From an uncultured Bacteroidia bacterium (GTDB lineage Bacteria; Bacteroidota; Bacteroidia; Bacteroidales; F082), in assembly GCA_902799345.1 (NCBI GenBank), contig CADBZW010000010.1:42397-106396 (forward strand): a stretch of 64,000 nt of DNA. The letters run 5' to 3'. Below the pieces are notes generated by a model. That model saw only the letters and a list, made by a program, of their open reading frames with translations. It did no database searches and was not told the DNA's origin. The position numbers and the translations under genes are program-made. Of the stretch, positions 57,659 to 64,000 are shown piece after piece (the first letter of the stretch is position 1; each line of letters starts with the position of its first letter).

Positions 57659-59059
57659 ATGAAAACAGCAGTAAAGAGAATGAAACCCAACTACAAAAAC
57701 TGGATGCCTAAAGGCATGATCCTTGGGACTATGGGCGGCGCTTTGGCCTGCTTGTTGTTGTTTTTGGTCTTTGGCGTGAGTGGGCTGCTTGCCGCCGGAA
57801 CGCTGAAGACTGTCCTGAAAACCGTTTTCCTTGTGCTCGCCATCGTGCTGGCTTTGGTGACCCTATGGATGTGGCTGTTGCATCGTGCCTTCTCCTACAA
57901 TGGCAAGCGTCAGATGTCGAAACAGATCATTGACGGCGTCGTCGCTTATGTCACCCTTCCCGAAGGCGGCAAAGGTCTCGATGTGGGCTGCGGTAGTGGT
58001 GCGCTGGCCATCGCTTGCGCCAAACGCAATCCTAAATCCGAGATGGTCGGCATCGACCGCTGGGGCAAAGAATATGCTTCCTATAGCCTTGACTTATGCG
58101 AACAAAACGCACAAGCCGAAGGTGTGAGTAATACCCATTTCAGCCAAGGCAACGCTTTGAAACTCGACTTTGCAGACGAGACTTTCGATGCGGTGACAAG
58201 CAATTATGTCTATCACAACATCCCGAGCCGCGACCGACAAGCCATTTTGTTGGAAACCCTGCGTGTGCTGAAGAAAGGCGGCACCTTCGCCATTCATGAC
58301 ATTTTCTCCCGATTCAAATATGGCGACATGCAGGCTTTTGTCAAGATACTGAAAGGCATGGGCTATGAAGAGGTCGAACTCATTGACATTACCAACGGCA
58401 TGTTCATGACCCCATGGGAAGCCAAATGGATGGGGCTGAGCGGGGTCGGCGATTTTGAAAGGAAAGAAATGAAAAGACCGCTGATATATATTGTTCTATC
58501 CTTTCTGTTGATCATCATCCCGTTCACACAAAACCAAGCCCAAAACCGTCAGCGTTTCGACGGTGGTATGATGGTACACACGGGTTACCTGCATGGCGAC
58601 CTGTCCGCCTTAAACCATAAAGCGGAAGGAATGACCTTCGGCCTCGGCGGAGTGCTCCGTTATCATCTTGGCAATCATTTCCGTTTGGGTGGCGAGGGCT
58701 ATGTCAGTACCTTGAAACAAATGCACAACGGCAGTTATATCCGAACCAGCTGGGGCGGACTGCTGGCCGATGCCTATTGGCAATTCGGGCGATGGCAGCC
58801 TTTCGCGGGTGTCACTATCGGTGGAGGGGAAGCCTCTTCGCTGCTGATGTTTGAAGGCTCGGCTGACGACTGGGAAGCAGAACCAAATGCCTTCCTTCAC
58901 AATGAGTCGTTTTTCTTTGTGAATCCCAACATCGGCGTGGAGTATGCCCTTACTGAAGCCGTCCACCTGACTTTGAAGGTTGACAGGCTTATCCCTGTTT
59001 CAAACATCGAAATGCCTAAGGGTGTGAGATGCTATTTGGGGTTTGTTTTTGCGCATTGA
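57659..59059 (+). CDS. Membrane methyltransferase joined in frame to an outer-membrane barrel protein
   Basis: From ATG 57659 one frame runs 466 residues. Residues 1-265 form a SAM-dependent methyltransferase with two N-terminal membrane segments (about 24-46 and 53-75) and motif I Asp-Val-Gly-Cys-Gly-Ser-Gly (108-114). At residue 271 a new Met begins a complete signal peptide (Lys-Arg-Pro-Leu-Ile-Tyr-Ile-Val-Leu ... Asn-Gln-Ala-Gln) and a barrel-like protein ending Phe-Val-Phe-Ala-His. The internal ATG at 58469 has an AGGAAAG sequence before it. So this is either two genes that lost the stop between them or one fused gene. Confidence 0.75.
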   Translation: MKTAVKRMKPNYKNWMPKGMILGTMGGALACLLLFLVFGVSGLLAAGTLKTVLKTVFLVLAIVLALVTLWMWLLHRAFSYNGKRQMSKQIIDGVVAYVTLPEGGKGLDVGCGSGALAIACAKRNPKSEMVGIDRWGKEYASYSLDLCEQNAQAEGVSNTHFSQGNALKLDFADETFDAVTSNYVYHNIPSRDRQAILLETLRVLKKGGTFAIHDIFSRFKYGDMQAFVKILKGMGYEEVELIDITNGMFMTPWEAKWMGLSGVGDFERKEMKRPLIYIVLSFLLIIIPFTQNQAQNRQRFDGGMMVHTGYLHGDLSALNHKAEGMTFGLGGVLRYHLGNHFRLGGEGYVSTLKQMHNGSYIRTSWGGLLADAYWQFGRWQPFAGVTIGGGEASSLLMFEGSADDWEAEPNAFLHNESFFFVNPNIGVEYALTEAVHLTLKVDRLIPVSNIEMPKGVRCYLGFVFAH

Positions 59060-59060
59060 G

Positions 59061-59195
59061 ACTTCAAGGGCATGGCCCGTCATCGACAACCTCCCCATGC
59101 TGATTGTCGTTATGGCATTGACCATCCCCATCGCCATCCTCGCCATGCGACTGTCCGAGCGTGTGATGAAAAAGGCTGCCGAAGCATTGAATTAA
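59061..59195 (+). pseudogene. C-terminal fragment of a membrane protein
   Basis: In this frame the sequence reads Thr-Ser-Arg-Ala-Trp-Pro-Val-Ile-Asp-Asn-Leu-Pro-Met-Leu, then a membrane segment (Ile-Val-Val-Met-Ala-Leu-Thr-Ile-Pro-Ile-Ala-Ile-Leu), and ends Lys-Lys-Ala-Ala-Glu-Ala-Leu-Asn. There is no start codon behind a promoter. It resembles the end of a transporter permease, but the family is unclear. It directly follows the methyltransferase-barrel stop. Confidence 0.5.
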
Positions 59196-59204
59196 TCATT
59201 TTCG

Positions 59205-59212
59205 TACCTTTG
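59205..59212 (+). promoter_or_regulatory. Orphan -7 promoter box (TACCTTTG)
   Basis: TACCTTTG stands just before the point where the old-yellow-enzyme fragment begins, so the original downstream gene has been lost or replaced. Confidence 0.45.
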
Positions 59213-59220
59213 CATCCAGT

Positions 59221-59451
59221 TTAATAAACATTGCCACCGTTCCTGTGGTGCTTGTGGGAGGTTTGCGCAGCATGGAGAAAATCAACAAGATACTGAACGA
59301 GACAAACATTGCCTACATCAGCCTCTCGCGCCCGCTCATCCGCGAGCCTAACCTCATCAACCGCTGGCAACAAGGCGACACGACGCCTTCAAAGTGCGTT
59401 TCGTGCAGTTCGTGTTACCGGACACTTGGACACCGATGCGTGTTCAATTGA
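59221..59451 (+). pseudogene. C-terminal remnant of an old-yellow-enzyme NADH:flavin oxidoreductase
   Basis: About 75 residues match the end of the OYE barrel. The FMN-phosphate region is Val-Pro-Val-Val-Leu-Val-Gly-Gly-Leu-Arg-Ser, then Ile-Ser-Leu-Ser-Arg-Pro-Leu-Ile-Arg-Glu-Pro, then the Cys motif Ser-Lys-Cys-Val-Ser-Cys-Ser-Ser-Cys. The N-terminal 250-300 residues are missing, so it cannot be active. Confidence 0.75.
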
Positions 59452-59510
59452 TTTCTCTGCCTAATTCCATGTCTTTTGCTGACTATTGTTCTGTTTCGCC
59501 TGCAAAACCG

Positions 59511-59518
59511 TATCTTTG
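59511..59518 (+). promoter_or_regulatory. -7 promoter box (TATCTTTG) before the ClbS/DfsB remnant
   Basis: A perfect TATCTTTG box ends 19 bases before ATG 59538. Confidence 0.5.
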
Positions 59519-59537
59519 CGCCCTAAACTTGCATACC

Positions 59538-59624
59538 ATGCCTAATCCAACCAACAAACAAGAACTGCTCTCCGCCATGGCCGACGGCTATGCGAAAGAT
59601 GGAAACGTATCAGAAAAACCTTAA
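59538..59624 (+). pseudogene. N-terminal remnant of a ClbS/DfsB-type protein
   Basis: Only 28 residues remain, beginning Met-Pro-Asn-Pro-Thr-Asn-Lys-Gln-Glu-Leu-Leu, which resembles the start of ClbS/DfsB four-helix bundle proteins (normally about 170 residues). The promoter and start are intact, but the rest is deleted. The remainder of 59060-59736 contains only these fragments and AT-rich spacers. Confidence 0.5.
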
Positions 59625-59736
59625 AACGGCGAATTGAAACCATGAAGAAATAAGTGAAACACTATCCGTAAAATGTGAAACCTACATCTCGCGGATTTCT
59701 CGTTTCTTTGCAGCAACAATCCTAAAACGCATACCC

Positions 59737-60582
59737 ATGGAATACATCAAACTGTCAAACGGAGTGGAAATGCCGCTCCTCGGCTACGGGGTGTTTCTCG
59801 TCAGCCCTCAAGAATGTGAACGCTGCGTCAGCGACGCGCTGAGCGTCGGCTACCGCCTCATCGACACGGCACAGGCCTACTTCAACGAAGAAGGCGTTGG
59901 CAACGCCTGGCGCAAAAGCGGACTGAAACGCGAAGACCTCTTCCTCGTCACCAAGGTGTGGATCTCGAACGCCGGCGAAGAGAAAGCCGCCAAGAGCATC
60001 GATGAGAGCTTACGCAAGCTGCAAACCGAATACATCGACCTGCTGCTCATCCACCAGGCCTACGGCGACGTGTTCGGCTCGTGGCGGGCGATGGAGAAGG
60101 CCTACAAAGACGGCAAGGTGCGTGCCATCGGCGTGAGCAACTTCCAAGAAGCCCGTTTCTTCGACTTCGCGCATTATGTCGACACCAAGCCGATGGTCAA
60201 CCAGCTGCAATGCAACGCAATGATCCAACAGCGCGGTATCGAGCCAACGCTCAACGAGTATGGCACCAAGATGATGGCTTGGGGTCCACTCGGCGGACAG
60301 GGCGTCGACGGCATCATCAAGAGCGAACTTTTGGGCGGCATCGGCGCCAAGTATGGCAAGACCGCCTCGCAAGTGGCCCTGCGTTGGCTCACGCAACGGG
60401 GCATCGTGGCCATCCCGAAGTCGAGCCACAAGGAACGCATGGCGCAGAACTTAGACATCTTCGACTTCAGCCTCACCGACGACGAAATGGCCCAAATCGA
60501 CACGATGAACCAACACGACACGGGTGTCATCAACTTCAATGACATGCAGTTCGTGAAGCACTTGATTGAGACTTACGGATAA
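59737..60582 (+). CDS. Aldo/keto reductase
   Basis: The 281-residue protein is a complete AKR with the catalytic tetrad Asp43, Tyr48, Lys73 and His106. The family signatures Gly-Tyr-Arg-Leu-Ile-Asp-Thr-Ala-Gln-Ala-Tyr and Ile-Pro-Lys-Ser-Ser-His-Lys-Glu-Arg (NADPH site) are seen. It reduces carbonyl compounds with NAD(P)H; the substrate is not determined. A TTTCTTTG sequence at about 59704-59711 may be its weak -7 box. It borders the run of gene fragments but is itself intact. Confidence 0.93.
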   Translation: MEYIKLSNGVEMPLLGYGVFLVSPQECERCVSDALSVGYRLIDTAQAYFNEEGVGNAWRKSGLKREDLFLVTKVWISNAGEEKAAKSIDESLRKLQTEYIDLLLIHQAYGDVFGSWRAMEKAYKDGKVRAIGVSNFQEARFFDFAHYVDTKPMVNQLQCNAMIQQRGIEPTLNEYGTKMMAWGPLGGQGVDGIIKSELLGGIGAKYGKTASQVALRWLTQRGIVAIPKSSHKERMAQNLDIFDFSLTDDEMAQIDTMNQHDTGVINFNDMQFVKHLIETYG

Positions 60583-60585
60583 AGT

Positions 60586-60766
60586 TTAGACCGCTTCGGG
60601 AGGGTCGGTGGTGATGTAGGTCTCCATCGCGAAATAGCGTCGGCGGACCACAAAAAGGCGGATGATCCATAGAAGGAAGAAACCGTCGGAAACGACATGA
60701 TAGACGATATTCCAAGTAATGGCATCTTCTCTTTTTTTTGCCTCCTTTGCTCAAACGATATGCCAT
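60586..60766 (-). pseudogene. Small membrane protein gene with a frameshift in an A-run
   Basis: From ATG 60766 the frame reads Met-Ala-Tyr-Arg-Leu-Ser-Lys-Gly-Gly-Lys, then meets eight A. Dropping one A joins it to a frame reading Arg-Glu-Asp-Ala-Ile-Thr-Trp, a membrane segment (Val-Ser-Asp-Gly-Phe-Phe-Leu-Leu-Trp-Ile-Ile) and Pro-Pro-Glu-Ala-Val with stop at 60586. The joined product has about 59 residues. The slip could be a real mutation, a phase switch or a sequencing error. The family is not recognised. Confidence 0.5.
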
Positions 60767-60816
60767 TTGGAAGGTTTGTCAGTGTTCCATATTTCTCCAA
60801 TGATTTTCCAAAACGC

Positions 60817-60850
60817 CAAATTTAATTGCTTTTTGGGAACAAATTGTTCC
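60817..60850 (-). promoter_or_regulatory. Promoter box with a perfect palindromic operator candidate
   Basis: On the minus strand TAAATTTG (60817-60824) fits the -7 box. The perfect 15-bp palindrome GGAACAA-A-TTGTTCC (60836-60850) lies at its -33 region. It would control the frameshifted small gene or an adjacent plus-strand transcript. The rest of the gap to 61025 holds only a 23-codon frame at 60896-60967 that I do not support as a gene. Confidence 0.45.
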
Positions 60851-61025
60851 ATTTGCGAAATAATCCGTAATTTTACCCGATGAAAACGGAAGACAATGGC
60901 GGAAGAAAGCACTATTTTGTTCACCGATGACCTCGACGGTTTCAGGCTATCGGCGAACACAGCGTAACAATGTATTTGCGAAACGATCAAATTAAATAAT
61001 TCATTAATCTAAAATTCAAACAGTT

Positions 61026-61601
61026 ATGAAGAAAAACTCAAAGATTTGGCTCGTCATTACGGGCGTGTTATTCATCGTGCTTGGCGTGGTGTGCATCTGC
61101 AATCCCGCCGAAACCCTCTTCTCGATGGCTTGGCTCATCGGCTGCTTCACCCTGTTTGCTGGCATCAGCAAGTTGGTGTTCGGCCTTCGGACGCAAAACT
61201 TCCTACCCAACAATGGCACGCGGGTGCTGATGGGTGTCATCGACATCATCTTCGGCCTCTTCTTTTTGGCCAACAGTATCTTCGTGGCGGCTTCGTTGCC
61301 CTACATGTTCGCTTTCTGGATTGTCTTTGAAGGCATCAGCCAATTCATCTCTGCTTTCGACTACAAGAAGATGGGTTTCCCGGGCTGGTGGGGTGTTATG
61401 CTCTTTGGCATTGCCGGTGCCGTGTTGGGCTTCTTCGCCCTCAAGAACCCCGAGGCATCGGGCATGACGCTCTCGACGTTGTTTGGCTGCGGCCTCGTGC
61501 TTATGGGCATCACCCATCTCATCGGTTTCTTCGGCATCAGGAAGGTGGAGAAACGTGTGGGCGATGTGGAAACCGCCGTGCGCGAAGCTATTGAAAGCTA
61601 A
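61026..61601 (+). CDS. HdeD/DUF308 family membrane protein
   Basis: The 191-residue protein has six hydrophobic segments in three similar pairs and the HdeD/DUF308 pattern (Gly-Val-Leu-Phe-Ile-Val-Leu-Gly-Val, Leu-Ile-Gly-Cys-Phe-Thr-Leu-Phe-Ala-Gly, Trp-Gly-Val-Met-Leu-Phe-Gly-Ile-Ala-Gly). HdeD is linked to acid resistance in Escherichia coli; the function in Bacteroidota is unknown. It ends in a charged tail (Val-Glu-Lys-Arg-Val-Gly-Asp). It is followed by a clear terminator. Confidence 0.88.
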   Translation: MKKNSKIWLVITGVLFIVLGVVCICNPAETLFSMAWLIGCFTLFAGISKLVFGLRTQNFLPNNGTRVLMGVIDIIFGLFFLANSIFVAASLPYMFAFWIVFEGISQFISAFDYKKMGFPGWWGVMLFGIAGAVLGFFALKNPEASGMTLSTLFGCGLVLMGITHLIGFFGIRKVEKRVGDVETAVREAIES

Positions 61602-61625
61602 TCCCTTTATTGGCTTGAAAATGCA

Positions 61626-61660
61626 AATCCCCGCCAGGCCTTGCCCGACGGGGATTATTT
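61626..61660 (+). terminator. Terminator after the HdeD-like gene
   Basis: AATCCCCG (61626-61633) pairs perfectly with CGGGGATT (61649-61656), followed by ATTT. Confidence 0.7.
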
Positions 61661-61707
61661 CCGTTCTCAACGAGGAAGAGGCGTAGTTGATAGTAGATAT
61701 GCTGTGA

Positions 61708-62649
61708 TTACTTACTCTGCTTGAACAGCCAGTCCCTGACGGCGTCAATCTTGTAGCCGTAGTCGAACGAGGCCATGTGCTCCATGGCACGACCCGTTTC
61801 AGGCAGAACACTGCCAGTCTCCCATTTGATGAAGTTGATGTTGCCGCCACGGGCGATGAGTTCCTCCGCCAACTTCTCCTGTTCTGATGAAGGCAGTTTT
61901 GCACTCCAACTTGCGGAGTCAACTCTTGCCTCGTTTTCCTGCAGTACTGCTGCCAGGTCTCTCATGCCTCCCGAAGCCTTCTGGTCGCCGCCGGCCACGA
62001 TGTAGAAGAACTTTTTCTTGCCGAAGTCCTGCATCTTCGAGGTGTCCCACTGGCTGCTGACGAAGAGCGAAGCGGCAAAGAGGTCGGGATGGGTGATGTT
62101 GAAGTAGAACGACATCATGCCGCCCATCGACTGGCCTGTGGTATAGAGGCAGTTGGTATCCACATTGTATTCCTTGCAGACGGATTCAAGCAGGCGGATG
62201 GTCATCTCCACCTCGTCGGTGGTGCTCCAGTCGTCCTGCACTGCCCAGTCGGTGTATTGCGGCACCAGCACAAACGAAGGATGGAGCTGCTGGTCACGGT
62301 CGGAGGCGAACTCCAAGGCGCCGTAGCCCTGCGTGAGAGGAGCCGTCACCTCCTTGCCTACGGTGCTGGCATCGGCCATGAAGAGTACTAACGGATAGCT
62401 TGCCGTCCCGTCATAGCCTTCGGGAACCAGCAGGTTGTACTCCATCGTCTTTCCCGTCTGTTCATCGTTGAAAGTCAATTGTTTGAACTTCTTCAACGTC
62501 TCATTCTTCAGCGAAACAAATGTGCTGTCAGAATCCTTGTTGATCTCCATGTGGCCACCTTGACGGGGGGCACGCTCATCGCCTTTCTTGTGGGCGCAGG
62601 CAGCAAGGCACATAAGCGCCACCGCCATCAATATCGTTGCTTTTTTCAT
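61708..62649 (-). CDS. Alpha/beta-hydrolase lipoprotein, esterase-like
   Basis: The 313-residue protein has a lipobox Cys-Leu-Ala-Ala-Cys (Cys18) and an alpha/beta-hydrolase domain. The nucleophile elbow is Thr-Gly-Gln-Ser-Met-Gly-Gly (GxSxG) near residue 170, and Leu-Val-Leu-Phe-Met-Ala-Asp forms the oxyanion region, where a His-Gly is more usual. This resembles CE1/feruloyl-esterase-like or PHB-depolymerase-like enzymes. It probably acts at the cell surface on an ester or peptide; the substrate is unknown. Confidence 0.83.
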   Translation of the reverse strand: MKKATILMAVALMCLAACAHKKGDERAPRQGGHMEINKDSDSTFVSLKNETLKKFKQLTFNDEQTGKTMEYNLLVPEGYDGTASYPLVLFMADASTVGKEVTAPLTQGYGALEFASDRDQQLHPSFVLVPQYTDWAVQDDWSTTDEVEMTIRLLESVCKEYNVDTNCLYTTGQSMGGMMSFYFNITHPDLFAASLFVSSQWDTSKMQDFGKKKFFYIVAGGDQKASGGMRDLAAVLQENEARVDSASWSAKLPSSEQEKLAEELIARGGNINFIKWETGSVLPETGRAMEHMASFDYGYKIDAVRDWLFKQSK

Positions 62650-62754
62650 ATTGTTTATGGAGTGTTTCGAGTCGCGGCTCTGGTCTCTACCAAGACCTTT
62701 TAAGTGAATGATAATTATACTTTTGTTACCTAAATTGGAGTTTACTTGTCTCTT

Positions 62755-62853
62755 TTATTTATCCTCTACAACGTATGCATCTACTATTTCTCCAAAGTAG
62801 ATGATATGATTGTCCTTGTCGGTATCCATACACTTTTGGAGTTCCGTATTCAT
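62755..62853 (-). pseudogene. C-terminal remnant of a flavin reductase-like protein
   Basis: The 32-residue frame contains His-Ile-Ile-Tyr-Phe-Gly-Glu-Ile-Val-Asp-Ala-Tyr-Val, the conserved end of the flavin reductase split barrel (usual form His-x-x-Phe-x-Gly-x-Val). The rest of the protein is missing. It lies 12 bases downstream of the TRAP-type binding protein gene. Confidence 0.55.
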
Positions 62854-62865
62854 AACTGTAGTTTT

Positions 62866-63897
62866 CTATTGTTTCCTCTTTGCACTATGTTGTACCAAGG
62901 AACGGAGCTTCTCGAATACGCGGCGGACGTCTGCCGTGCCTTCGGATTCTTTTTTCTTCACCCATCGTTCCTGCACTTCGCTCTGACGGACGTTGGTGAC
63001 GAAATCGGACACTTCCTCGTGCGTGAGGCGGCGTACGGTGCAGCCTTCATTGCTCAGTTGCTGAAGCATCTGCTCGTAACTCTCATCCATCGTCTTGCCC
63101 ATCGCCTTGTAGGTCTTGCTTGCCGCACGCTCGATGGCTCGCTTGTCCTTCGGGGGCAGGGCATTCCATCGGTCGAGGTTCATCGCCACTAAATAGATGT
63201 GCCCTAACCAAAGTTCCTGCGACACCAACAGGTGAGGGGCGGCACGGTGGGCACCGATGTCCCATCCGCTGTCGATGTTCACCATGATGCCGTCGATGGC
63301 TCCGGAGCGCAGCGAATCGGAAACCTGCTCTCCCCAGGGAATGCGTTTGTTCGTTGCTCCTGCATTCTCCAGATAACTGATGTGCCAGAAACTGGCAGTT
63401 CGCCACGTCTGTTCTTTCAGCGCACTGAGGTCTGCCATCGGCTCTCGGCTATAGAAGCCCACGGGATAGCCCGTAGCTACCAGCACGGGGTGGATGCCCG
63501 CGTGGTGCAGCTCCTCTGTCAGTTCGGGAATCGTCTTGTAGGCTTTGCGGATAAGTGCGACCTGTGCCTCGCCCGAGGGTCCTGCCAGGAAACTCTTGAA
63601 CAACTGGTGGAGTGGCATCCGCTGGCTATCGTATTCGGGTACTACCGTAGCCATGTCGGCTTTAGTGCCTTCGCGCACCGTCTCGTAGGCATCATAGCTC
63701 GATGAAAGTTCGCCGTTCCAATGGTGGTCAATGCGGATGCGCCCCTTGCTTTCCTGCTCTACAAGGCGGAAGAACTGCCGAGTTACCTGCGTCCGCATGT
63801 TGCCCATCGGCTCGTGGTCTGTGAAAGTCAGCGTCTGCGCTCCCACGAACATCGGGACGCAAAGCATCATCAGAAATATAATTTTATTCAAATCCAT
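62866..63897 (-). CDS. TRAP transporter substrate-binding protein, DctP-like
   Basis: The ATG at 63897 gives 343 residues with a signal peptide ending Phe-Val-Gly-Ala-Gln; an upstream ATG at 63924 would overlap the preceding VOC stop. The DctP fold is recognised by Leu-Ser-Ser-Ser-Tyr-Asp-Ala-Tyr-Glu-Thr-Val-Arg-Glu-Gly, Trp-Arg-Thr-Ala (the carboxylate-binding Arg) and Ser-Gly-Ala-Ile-Asp-Gly. It would bind an organic acid in the periplasm. No membrane subunits are seen on this side; they may lie beyond the window or be missing. Confidence 0.85.
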   Translation of the reverse strand: MDLNKIIFLMMLCVPMFVGAQTLTFTDHEPMGNMRTQVTRQFFRLVEQESKGRIRIDHHWNGELSSSYDAYETVREGTKADMATVVPEYDSQRMPLHQLFKSFLAGPSGEAQVALIRKAYKTIPELTEELHHAGIHPVLVATGYPVGFYSREPMADLSALKEQTWRTASFWHISYLENAGATNKRIPWGEQVSDSLRSGAIDGIMVNIDSGWDIGAHRAAPHLLVSQELWLGHIYLVAMNLDRWNALPPKDKRAIERAASKTYKAMGKTMDESYEQMLQQLSNEGCTVRRLTHEEVSDFVTNVRQSEVQERWVKKKESEGTADVRRVFEKLRSLVQHSAKRKQ

Positions 63898-63913
63898 TTT
63901 TATAAATTGGAAT

Positions 63914-64000
63914 TTACCTTTCATACAATTCTATCGGCAAACCGTCAGGATCTTGAAAGAAGAGGAACCTTTTGCCAGTATACTCGTCTGTTCTCACCTC
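63914..64000 (-). CDS. VOC family (glyoxalase-like) protein, C-terminal part
   Basis: The frame enters from the right edge and ends at 63914. The visible 28 residues include Phe-Phe-Gln-Asp-Pro-Asp-Gly-Leu-Pro-Ile-Glu-Leu-Tyr-Glu-Arg, the conserved end of VOC domains with the metal-ligand Glu. The gene lies 16 bases before the DctP-like gene on the same strand, so they are probably cotranscribed. The start lies outside the window. Confidence 0.75.
   Translation of the reverse strand, partial: EVRTDEYTGKRFLFFQDPDGLPIELYER

Noticed and set aside
60896-60967. 23-codon plus-strand frame before the HdeD-like gene
   Set aside because: Too short, no family resemblance and no proper promoter box; more likely spacer or remnant.

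Overview
The window comes from a Bacteroidota chromosome, most likely an uncultured gut- or rumen-type member of the Bacteroidales. The evidence is the many TAnnTTTG promoter boxes typical of the phylum, about 20 nt before start codons; two T9SS-type C-terminal sorting domains plus one orphan copy; TonB receptors with DUF4249-type lipoprotein partners; the acpP-fabF-rnc-IPExxxVDY gene order; DUF4270, DUF4476, DUF2130 and GH3 family genes; and a GT5-only glycogen synthase beside DUF4270. I could not assign genus or species.

Positions 1 to about 9,200 are the right part of a Mu/P2-like contractile-tail prophage. The genes, all on the plus strand, run from a tape measure protein through hub, spike, wedge, gpJ-like and gpI-like baseplate proteins to a fibre-like protein and a small LysM protein. 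A secreted protein gene with its own host-type promoter sits antisense inside this operon. After three strong hairpins comes a cassette of three overlapping genes: a 47-residue protein, an ABC-ATPase fused to a GNAT acetyltransferase, and a small formyltransferase-like protein. It occupies the place where phage Mu carries com-mom and is the best candidate here for an undescribed system, probably phage DNA modification or another anti-restriction function. Two 15-bp near-identical repeats 22 bp apart follow and look like transposase sites at the prophage right end. A higBA toxin-antitoxin pair lies just outside.

From 9.9 to 49 kb the content is ordinary chromosome: MATE exporter, DUF2461, DUF2130, pheS, a cyclophilin, DUF4270, glycogen synthase, meaB, glnA, a membrane glycosyltransferase, the acpP-fabF-rnc group, polA, dnaG, a five-gene surface operon (barrel, S41 protease, TonB receptor, DUF4249 lipoprotein, DUF4476), metG-mnmA, a pseudouridine synthase, a GH3-LysE pair, a T9SS-exported beta-helix protein and an M16 protease. 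Several families of short palindromic repeats are scattered here. Some lie inside coding sequence: in the polA linker, in the glycosyltransferase, and in the signal peptide of the DUF4249 lipoprotein. An IS200-like Y1 transposase at 40.7 kb is flanked on both sides by hairpin repeats of one family.

From 49 to 64 kb come a TonB-type receptor, an M6 protease, a LuxR regulator with a RIC/hemerythrin protein, a CDF metal exporter, an acid phosphatase and a methyltransferase joined in frame to an outer-membrane barrel. A run of gene fragments follows (orphan T9SS domain, old-yellow-enzyme tail, ClbS/DfsB start, flavin reductase tail), then an aldo/keto reductase, an HdeD-like protein, an esterase-like lipoprotein and a TRAP-type binding protein. 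Three promoters at 54.8, 55.8 and 57.6 kb share a TTGGGAT element, two of them as pairs exactly 32 bp apart, suggesting a small local regulon.
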